A stretch of DNA of 64,000 nucleotides from Nocardia carnea (GTDB taxonomy: Bacteria > Actinomycetota > Actinomycetes > Mycobacteriales > Mycobacteriaceae), in NCBI RefSeq assembly GCF_029868855.1, contig NZ_JARWOV010000111.1:1-64000 (forward strand). Direction: 5' to 3'. Position numbers and translations under genes: made by a program. This document shows positions 53,598 to 62,000 of the stretch, piece by piece. Below the pieces are notes generated by a model. It worked only from the letters and a program-made list of their open reading frames with translations. It had not been told where the DNA came from and made no database searches. The stretch's first letter is position 1; every line of letters begins with the position of its first letter.

Positions 53598-56500
53598 GGT
53601 CGCGGCTCGCTGCCGGTCTCGGGAAGTGGTGCGAGGATCCGGGCCGCCACGTCGGCGGCATGGGTCGCGGACATACTGGTGAGGTGGTCGCCGGGGATTT
53701 CCGCGATGACCAGTGCACCGAGTGCGATCCGCGACCAGAAGCGGTCCACCTCCGCCCGCGTACCCATCAGCGTCGCGGTACCGCTGTTGCTCAGCACCCG
53801 CACCGGACCGAAGTAGGGCTCGGCGTGGTGCGCGCCCATGGCCCGCAGGTTGTGCGCAAAAATATCGAACTGCGTGCGGAATTCCGCCGCCGGAAGTTCC
53901 TTCGACCGGTACGGTCCGGTTCCCGAGGTGGCCGCGGTGCGCAGTGCGGTGAGGCGATCGGTGCGCGGTACGGAGGCCAGCTCCCGGAATTTCGCCGCCA
54001 GCGGCGCCGAGTCGCCGTTCAGCGCGGTGAGTGCCCCGGCGGGAACTCGGTCCGGGGTGCTATCCAGGATTGTGCGCAGTGCGGTATCGATCGCCGCGGT
54101 GTGGGCGGGGAATCCGACCGTGGCCGGGTCGACGCCGATGGATTGGGCGAAAACGTATTCGGTCAGCAGCTCGTCGTGCACCGCGGGCGGTTGATAGGAG
54201 CCGATCACGGTGAGCTCGTCCACCGTCGCTCCCGACTCGGTCAGCGTGCGCGCGATCTCGGCGGCGAGCAGACCGCCGACCGAGTATCCGATGATCCGGA
54301 ACCGGTTGTCGTGTTCGAGCAGTTCGGTCGCGTAATCGGCAGCCTGCCGAGCGATCACGGTGTCCGCCGGAAGATTCAGGTATTTCGCCGGATCGGTGAC
54401 TTCGAGCCCGAGCAGGGCGCCGGGATGCGCTGCCCGCAGATGCGGAAGCAGCGCATCGTACGGCGACAGTGTGCCGGTGCCACCGTGGACGAGCACCCAG
54501 GTGCCGGCGTCGTGGCCGGGCCGGCCGCCCAGGGACCGCACCGCGCTCTGCGCGGGCGCCGTCTCGGCGGGTGCCTGCGCACTGTGGCGGCGGGCGGCGA
54601 GGGCGGCGACGGTGGGATTGCGCAGCACATCGCGCAGCAGTTCCTGCCATTCGATATCGGCGACCTCGGGGACCCGGTCCCGCAGTTTCCCGACCATCTG
54701 CGACAGCAACAGCGAATCGCCGCCCAGGGTATAGAAATTCTGGTCGCGACCGACCTTCGGAACGCCGAGCATCTCCTGCCACAGTTGCGCGATCCGTTCC
54801 TCGATCTCGTCCGCGGGCGCGACGAACTCGGAATCGGCGCCGGCGGCCGGAGCCGCGGCGGCGCGCGCGGCCAGTGCCGCCCGGTCAAGTTTGCCGTTGG
54901 CCGAACGCGGTAGCGCATCCAGCAGATTCAGCTCGTCCGGCACCATATGATCGGGCAGCAGCGCCGCGACATGCTCGGTGAGCTGCTGTTCGGTCACGGT
55001 GCTGCGCTCACCTTTGAACCGGGCGACGAATACGCCCTGCCCGGAGGCCGCCAGCGGTGCGTCCTCGGCGGGCAGCACCCGGATATGGTCGGCACCGGCG
55101 GTGTCGAGCTGGCGCAACCATTGATCGCGGGTGAAGAATGCCTGGCCGGTGCCCGCGCGGACGTCGGTGAATGCGGTGAGTTCGCTGAAGAATTCGAACT
55201 CCATCGACACCAGCAGGGCATAGTTGTGCTGGCGGGTGGGTTCGAGGAATATCAGCCAGCCGCCCGGCGCGAGCACGCCGCGCAGTCGCGCCAGCACTTC
55301 GCCGGCGTTCACCGAATTGTGCAGCACATTCGCGCACAGGATGACATCGGCCGAGTTGGGCCGCAGGCCCTGGCCGGACGCGTCGGTGTTGATATCGAAG
55401 CGTCCGTAGCGCACCCACGGATAGTCCGCGAACTTCGTGCGGGCCTCGCCGAGGAAATACTCCGAGATATCGGTGAACAGGTAGTCCGGTTCGAACTCGG
55501 CCAGCGCGGGAATCAGATCGGTACTGGTACCGGCGATACCCGCACCGACCTCCAGCATCCGCAGCGTATGCGGTGACTGCCGGGCGATCTCGCGCACAGT
55601 GTCGATCACGATGCGATGGGAACTGCGTGCCACCAGGTTCGTGCGGTAGACAGCGTGCGCCGCACCGGGCTTGCCTGCGGGGAACAGCAATTCGCGCACA
55701 TCGAGCGCGCCGCGCAGCAGATCGTCCAGCCGGCTGCTGCAGGCACGGATATAGGACAGGGTCTCGCTGCCGTAACCGACGATCTCTTCCAGCTCGTCGA
55801 TACGCTTCCACGCCGCCTCCACCGCATGCGGGCCCGCGGCGATCAGATCGTGGTAGCGGCCGGTGCCCGGATCGTGCACCACCGCACCCCCGTCCGCGAG
55901 GGCGGTCAGCCAGCGCTTCAGCAGGCCGTGCTGTCGCTCGGAAACACCGGTGGCCGCGGCGATCTCGGTGAGGTCGTGCGAACGCTCACGATCATCGAAC
56001 AGGCCGCATCCGCGCAGCTGGGCGGCGATGGACAGCATGGCCATCTCGTCGACTGCCTGCATCAGCGCGACGAATGCATCCCCGTCGACCTCCCGCTGCG
56101 CGGCGGCAGCGGCATTCTCGGCGGTGGCCAGCACCTCGGCGGCGGGCGCACCGGGCACCTGCGCGCCGGAGGCGTCGGTCGCGATCTCGGCGTAACCGAG
56201 CAGCCGAGCGCCCGGGCTCTGGCCATCGACCAGCACCGCGGCATCCGCCACCGCGGGATGGCGCCGCAGCGCGGACTCGACCTCGCCCAGCTCGACCCGG
56301 TGGCCGCGGATCTTTACCTGGGTGTCTTCGCGGCCGAGGAATTCGAGCCGGCCGTCCGGGTGGAAGCGGCCGAGGTCGCCGGTGCGGTACAGGCGAGCAC
56401 CGGTGCGCGGATGCCGGATGAACCGCCGCGCGGTCAGCTCGTCGTCACCCAGGTAGCCCTCGGCCAATCCGAGACCACCGAGGTAGATCTCACCGGTGAC

Positions 56501-59098
56501 GAGATCGGGACATTCCTGCAGTGCACCGTCGAGCACCTGCACGGTCTGATTGCGCAGCGGGATGCCGTAGGGAATGCTGCGCCACTGCGGGTCGATATCG
56601 CCCACCGGGTGGTGGATGGACCAGATGGCGGCCTCGGTGGCGCCCCCCAAACCGATCACGCTCAGGTCCGGGTGGTTCACGCGCAACCGGTCGGGCAGAT
56701 CCAAGGGGATCCAGTCACCGGACAGCAGCACCAGCCGCAACGATTCGGCGCGGGCCCCGGGAGTGGATTCCAGGACGTCCAGCAGCATCTGGAGCTGTCC
56801 CGGCACGCTGTTCCACAGGGTTACCGAATGCTGTTGCACGAGTTCGAGCCAGTGCGACGGGTCGGCCGCACGGTCCTGGTCGGGCAGCACCACGGCACCG
56901 CCGGCCGCGAGCACGCCGAAGATATCCCAGACCGACAGGTCGAATGCCAGGCTCGCGACACCGAGTACCCGGTCGCCTGAGGTCAGCGCGAATCGCTCGT
57001 CGATATCGTCGATCGTGTTGGCCGCGGCCCGGTGGGTGACGACCACGCCCTTCGGTTCGCCGGTGGAGCCGGAGGTGTAGATGACATAGGCCGGAGCGCC
57101 GGGATCACCGGCGACGTCGGGCAGGGTGTCGCTATCCGGAGTCAGGTCGACGGCCACCGGTCGCGCGGCTGCGGGGATTTCGCCGGAGTCACGCAGCCAC
57201 GATTGGGTGAGCACCACCTCGGCCCCGGCGCGGTCGATGATCCGTTCCCGGCGCGCCATCGGCTGGGTTACCGCGATCGGCACGTAGGCGGCACCGAGCA
57301 CCGACGTCGCGAGCACGGCCACGACCTGTTCGGGCCCCGTCTCCATCAGGACGGCCACCCGGTCACCGGGCTGTACACCGGCTTCGCGGAGGGCGGCAGC
57401 GGCCCCGGCGACGCGGCGGCGCAGCTCCGCGAAGCCGAGCACGGTGTCCCGGTGGATCACCGCGGGCGCTGCCGGATCCGTCTCGGCCCGCGCCAGAATC
57501 CGCTGATGCAGCACACGTGGCGCTACATCGGCGGCGGTGTCGTTGTAGTTGTCGCGATGCCGACGCTGCGTGAACGGGAGGGCGACCGGATGCTGCTCCG
57601 TCCACGCCTCGGGTGTTTCGGCCAATCGGGTGACAAGGTCCACGAACGCCGCGAATGCCTCGGCGGCGGTATCGCCGGCCAGGACGTCGCGGCGGATATC
57701 CCAGGCGATCATCAGACCGTTGTCGTAGGAGGTGACCTGGCAGTCGAGCCACACCTGTGGAGTGCGGGTGATGCCGCGCAGAATCCGGCCCCGATTCTCC
57801 CGAGCGTCGCGATCGCCACTGCCGAGCGTGCTGGTGAACACCACGGGCATGAGTACCGGATTGCCCGCGCGGCGGGTGAGCTCGCTGAGTACCTCGACAC
57901 CGTCGAAGAGCCGGTGATCGAGGTCGGTGAACAACTGGGCAGCGATGCCGCGGGCCCGATCGGCGAAGGTGTCCTGCGCGTCGAGGTCGATGCCGAGCAG
58001 GTTCACCGAGGTGAAATCGCCGAGCACCGCGCCGATCTCGGCATGTGCCGGGAGCCGGTTGAACACCGGCAGGTTCAGGGTGAATTGCCGCTTCCGGCTC
58101 CAGCGCCCGATGACCTCGGCGTAGGCGGCGAGGACCGCGCCGGAGGGTGTCAGGTCGTGCGGGGTCGCGTGGCGGGCCAATCCGTCCAGAACAGAGCCCG
58201 GCAGCCAGTGGTGCAGCCGGAAGAAACCGGGAGCGGTGTTCGATCCGGTACCGTCGCCGGCCACCTGGGTGGGCAGCTCGGGCGCGGCGGGCAAGCTGTC
58301 GATCCGTGTCTGCCAGTATTCGCGATCCCGCTGGTAGCGCGGTCCGTTCCGGAGCTGCTGCACACCCAGGAGGTAGTCGCGGAAACCGATTCCCGGTGCG
58401 GGCCGCGGCACCGCGTCGTTCCCGGCTTCGTGGACGAGTTCGTCGAGTTCGGACAGCAGCAGTTGCAGACTCGCGGCATCCACGACCAGCAATTCGACCA
58501 GCAGGTGCAGAACGCACCCGGTGTCGGTGCGGGTCAGGCGCAGGGCGAACAACGGCCAGGTATCCGGCGCGCCGGCCGGGCCCAGCAGGTCATCGCGTTG
58601 CCGGTCGAGTACGGCATCGACCTGTGCGGAGTGTTGGCCCCGGACGTCGGTCACCGGGATCTCGTAGTGCGGTACGGTCGCCGCGATCTGCTGGTAGCCG
58701 TCGCTGTGCACGGTCGCCCGCAGCATGTCGTGGCGCCGCACGAGCGCGTTCCATGCCGCCTCCACGCTGCCGGGCTCGACGCCGCCGTAGGAGATTTCCA
58801 GATAGCTCGCACAGGCGACACCACCGAAGGCATAGGTGGGGTCGCGACCGATCAGGTAGGCCTGTTGTACCGGGGTCAGCGGGAACGGCTCGTGCGCGGC
58901 GGCCGTATCGGCGGATACGCTGATGACAGTCTGGTCGCGTGCGAGGTATTCCAGGACCGCCGGTTTGTTCGCCACCAGTTTCTCCCGGTCCGCGGCGGTC
59001 AGCACGCCCTGGGGAGCGCGGAACCGCAACTGTTCACCGTCGGCCCACAGGTGAACTCCTCGCTGTCGTAGATCGGTTATCAGGTCGGGGACGTTCAC
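53594..59098 (-). CDS. NRPS: docking-cyclisation-adenylation(methyltransferase)-carrier-thioesterase (PchF-like)
   Basis: 1834 residues, close to PchF in length and layout. A TubC-like docking domain (1-55, RQRGVHLWADGEQLRFRAP) precedes a cyclisation domain (about 65-500) whose DxxxxD motif has become ELLVVD (Glu202-Asp207). The adenylation domain (about 520-960) has the pocket D-L-W-N-L-S-L-I-W, a cysteine code. An embedded methyltransferase follows (LEVGAGIAGTS), then the rest of the adenylation domain (LPRSANGKLDRAA), a carrier (TLGGDSLLL) and a C-terminal thioesterase (nucleophile GYSVGGLLA, His in GDHLTSM). It should add, cyclise and N-methylate the last cysteine and release the product. 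GTG start 59098 overlaps the upstream NRPS stop. Confidence 0.93.
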   Translation of the reverse strand: MNVPDLITDLRQRGVHLWADGEQLRFRAPQGVLTAADREKLVANKPAVLEYLARDQTVISVSADTAAAHEPFPLTPVQQAYLIGRDPTYAFGGVACASYLEISYGGVEPGSVEAAWNALVRRHDMLRATVHSDGYQQIAATVPHYEIPVTDVRGQHSAQVDAVLDRQRDDLLGPAGAPDTWPLFALRLTRTDTGCVLHLLVELLVVDAASLQLLLSELDELVHEAGNDAVPRPAPGIGFRDYLLGVQQLRNGPRYQRDREYWQTRIDSLPAAPELPTQVAGDGTGSNTAPGFFRLHHWLPGSVLDGLARHATPHDLTPSGAVLAAYAEVIGRWSRKRQFTLNLPVFNRLPAHAEIGAVLGDFTSVNLLGIDLDAQDTFADRARGIAAQLFTDLDHRLFDGVEVLSELTRRAGNPVLMPVVFTSTLGSGDRDARENRGRILRGITRTPQVWLDCQVTSYDNGLMIAWDIRRDVLAGDTAAEAFAAFVDLVTRLAETPEAWTEQHPVALPFTQRRHRDNYNDTAADVAPRVLHQRILARAETDPAAPAVIHRDTVLGFAELRRRVAGAAAALREAGVQPGDRVAVLMETGPEQVVAVLATSVLGAAYVPIAVTQPMARRERIIDRAGAEVVLTQSWLRDSGEIPAAARPVAVDLTPDSDTLPDVAGDPGAPAYVIYTSGSTGEPKGVVVTHRAAANTIDDIDERFALTSGDRVLGVASLAFDLSVWDIFGVLAAGGAVVLPDQDRAADPSHWLELVQQHSVTLWNSVPGQLQMLLDVLESTPGARAESLRLVLLSGDWIPLDLPDRLRVNHPDLSVIGLGGATEAAIWSIHHPVGDIDPQWRSIPYGIPLRNQTVQVLDGALQECPDLVTGEIYLGGLGLAEGYLGDDELTARRFIRHPRTGARLYRTGDLGRFHPDGRLEFLGREDTQVKIRGHRVELGEVESALRRHPAVADAAVLVDGQSPGARLLGYAEIATDASGAQVPGAPAAEVLATAENAAAAAQREVDGDAFVALMQAVDEMAMLSIAAQLRGCGLFDDRERSHDLTEIAAATGVSERQHGLLKRWLTALADGGAVVHDPGTGRYHDLIAAGPHAVEAAWKRIDELEEIVGYGSETLSYIRACSSRLDDLLRGALDVRELLFPAGKPGAAHAVYRTNLVARSSHRIVIDTVREIARQSPHTLRMLEVGAGIAGTSTDLIPALAEFEPDYLFTDISEYFLGEARTKFADYPWVRYGRFDINTDASGQGLRPNSADVILCANVLHNSVNAGEVLARLRGVLAPGGWLIFLEPTRQHNYALLVSMEFEFFSELTAFTDVRAGTGQAFFTRDQWLRQLDTAGADHIRVLPAEDAPLAASGQGVFVARFKGERSTVTEQQLTEHVAALLPDHMVPDELNLLDALPRSANGKLDRAALAARAAAAPAAGADSEFVAPADEIEERIAQLWQEMLGVPKVGRDQNFYTLGGDSLLLSQMVGKLRDRVPEVADIEWQELLRDVLRNPTVAALAARRHSAQAPAETAPAQSAVRSLGGRPGHDAGTWVLVHGGTGTLSPYDALLPHLRAAHPGALLGLEVTDPAKYLNLPADTVIARQAADYATELLEHDNRFRIIGYSVGGLLAAEIARTLTESGATVDELTVIGSYQPPAVHDELLTEYVFAQSIGVDPATVGFPAHTAAIDTALRTILDSTPDRVPAGALTALNGDSAPLAAKFRELASVPRTDRLTALRTAATSGTGPYRSKELPAAEFRTQFDIFAHNLRAMGAHHAEPYFGPVRVLSNSGTATLMGTRAEVDRFWSRIALGALVIAEIPGDHLTSMSATHAADVAARILAPLPETGSEPRP

Positions 59099-62000
59099 AA
59101 AGCACCTTCTTCGAGGTCGATACCGGTGTGCGGTTGGTTGTCGCCGAGTCCGGCGATGGTCGGGGTGGTGAAGAATTCGCGCAGGGTCACGGAGATGCCG
59201 AGCTCCCGGCCGAGGCGACTCACCAGCCGGGTCGCCGACAGCGAATCACCACCCGCGCCGAAGAAACTCGTATGCCGGCCGGTCGGCTCGGTACCGAGCG
59301 TCTCCGCCCAGATCCGTGCTATCCGGGTCTCCAGTCCAGGACGGATCGGCTCGCGTGGCTCGGACACGTCCGGGCCGGCCGCTGTTTCGGCTCGCCGCGC
59401 CAAGGCGGCGTGGTCGACTTTCCCGTTGGCGGTCAGCGGCGGGTCGAGAAGCGGGAGGAGTTCGGGTATCCAGGCCGGAGGTAGACGATCGGCGAGGAAG
59501 CCCGGGAGGTCCTCGGGGAGCCGCGCCGGGTCGGCGCGCTCCGCCGCCGGTGCCTCCGGTTCGACGAAGGCGACCAGCCGCGCCTGGGCTCTTTGCCCGA
59601 CCGCGAGCGCGATTGCCCGCCGGACCTGCGGGTGAGCGGTGACGGCCTGCTCGATCTCACCGAGCTCGACGCGATGCCCGCGGATCTTGACCTGGCGATC
59701 GGCGCGGCCCAGGAACTCGAGAACACCATCCGGCCGGTACCGCCCCAGGTCTCCGGTCCGGTACCAGCGAATCCCGTCCTCGTCGAAAAACGAAGCCGCA
59801 GTGAGGTCGGGGCGACCCCGATAACCGCGGGCGACTCCGGCGCCACCGATCAACAACTCCCCGGGCACCCAATCCGGACGATCCCGACGGTTCTCGTCGA
59901 CCACCCGGAACTGTTGATTACGCAATGGACGACCGTACGGAATCGATATCCACTCCGGGTCCACGGTGTCGACTTCGAAGAAGTTCGACCAGATAGCCGC
60001 TTCCGTGGCACCACCCAGGGCGACGAAACGACAGTTCGCGGACAGATACCGGAGGCGGCCCGGCAAATCCAGGCCCACCCAGTCCCCGGAGACCAGCACC
60101 AGCCGCAGCGACGGGACCGGACCGGGTCCGGACTCGGCCACCGTGAGCAGCATGTCCAACATCGCCGGCACCGTGTTCCACACCGTCACACGGTGTTCGT
60201 GCACAAGTGCCAACCACCGGGCCGGGTCGCGCCGGTCCGCATCGGCGACGATCACCGCGCTGCCACCGGCCCCCAGCACACCGAACAGGTCGAACACCGA
60301 CAGATCGAAATCGACCGCCGCCACCGCCAGTACCCGGTCGTCCGGACCGAGCCGATAGCGATCGGCCACGTCGGCGAGGGTGTTCACCGCCTGTCCGTGC
60401 TCGATCTCCACTCCTTTCGGAACACCCGTGGAGCCGGAGGTGAAGATGACATAGGCGAGGTCGGTACCGCTGCCCCGGTATACCGGCGCAGGGTCGTGGT
60501 TCTGCGCATCCGCGAGAGCAACCACCACCGGCGCGGCGCCGTTTTCGCCGGTGCCGTTCAGGTGGGTGTGCTCAGCGGTGCCGGCCGGTCCGCCCGTACG
60601 GCTGCGATTCGCAACCATGGTGAATCGGGAGGTGTCATCGGTGAGTACGGCCGAAACGCTCGCCTGTTCCAGGATCGCGGTCCGGCGGCGAACCGGCTGG
60701 TCCACAGCGACCGGCACATAGGCGGCCCCCGCGGCCAGCACCCCGTACAGCGCCGCCACCTGCTCAGCGCCGCGAGGCGCGCATACCGCCACGGCAGCAC
60801 CGGGACGGACACCGTGCGCGGCCAGCAATGCCGCGATCCGGCGGCTGCGCTCGGCGAGCTCACCGAACGACACCGTGATGTCGCCGGCGACGAGTGCGAT
60901 GCGGCCGGGATCGACTGCCGCGATATCGAACATTCCCGTGTGCAACAACCGGGCCGGCTCGGGCGCGTTTGCGCCTTCGCCGAGGTGTGCACCGGAATCC
61001 ATCTCGTCCAGCGGACGCGGCCAAGCGGTGTCGTTGACGGCGTCACGCGTGGCTCGCTGCCGGACCGGAAACACGGGCAGCGCCGTGTCGAGGGGCTGGT
61101 CCCAATCCACCTCGGCCAGCCGGTTCAGCAGCCGGTGATAAGTGGCCAGCATGTCGTCGATCAGCCCGTCGGGGAACAGCTCGTCCACCGAATCCCAGCT
61201 GAGCAGCAACCCGTCAGGAAGTTCGATGACCTGGTGGTCGAGCCAGACCTGGGGAGTCTGTGTCCGTGTGTAATCCGGCCAGCGCACCGACCGGGCCAGT
61301 TCATCGTCGACACCCAGCATCGAGGTGAACACCACCGGCACCGGTTCGGCGGGTACCGCACTGTCCCGGGCGAGTTCGCGCAGTACACGCACGGCCGAGA
61401 CCTGCTGATGGTCCAGGTCACTCCACAACTGCTCCTGCAATCGCCGCACCCGCCCCGACCAGGACTCGTTCTCCCCAGGACGATCCGCCACCAGCAGCAG
61501 CGAACTGAAATCACCGACGACCCGCATGATGTCGGGATGCACGTCACGGCGGTCGAAACGGGTCAACGTCACCGTCAGGTCACGCTGCGCACTCCACCCC
61601 CCCAACACCCACGTATAACAAGCCAAAAGCACCACGCTAGGTGTCACACCCACACCACGAGCCCGCGCAACGATCCGGCTCCAAACCTCCGCATCCAGCC
61701 GAACTTCACGGCGGACGAAGCAAGGCCGCCGCACCGCCGCCGGTAACACCCGCAGCGGCAACTGCGGACCCGGCGGCAACTCCGGCAACCGTGACCGCCA
61801 ATACGACAACGCCGCCCGCACCTCGTCCTCCGACGGCGTGCAATCGCGCACGTAGTCACGGAATTCGATGGCCAACGGCGCCAGCTCGAGCCCCGGGTCC
61901 GTGTACCACCGGGTCCATTCGGAGATGAGCACCAGGGCACTCAGGCCGTCGACGACCAGGCTGTCGAAGACCACACACAGCCGGGACTTCGTGCCGTCAC

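Noticed and set aside
57032-59071. 679-residue forward-strand frame within the NRPS gene
   Set aside because: Shadow of the PchF-like NRPS; no domain similarity.
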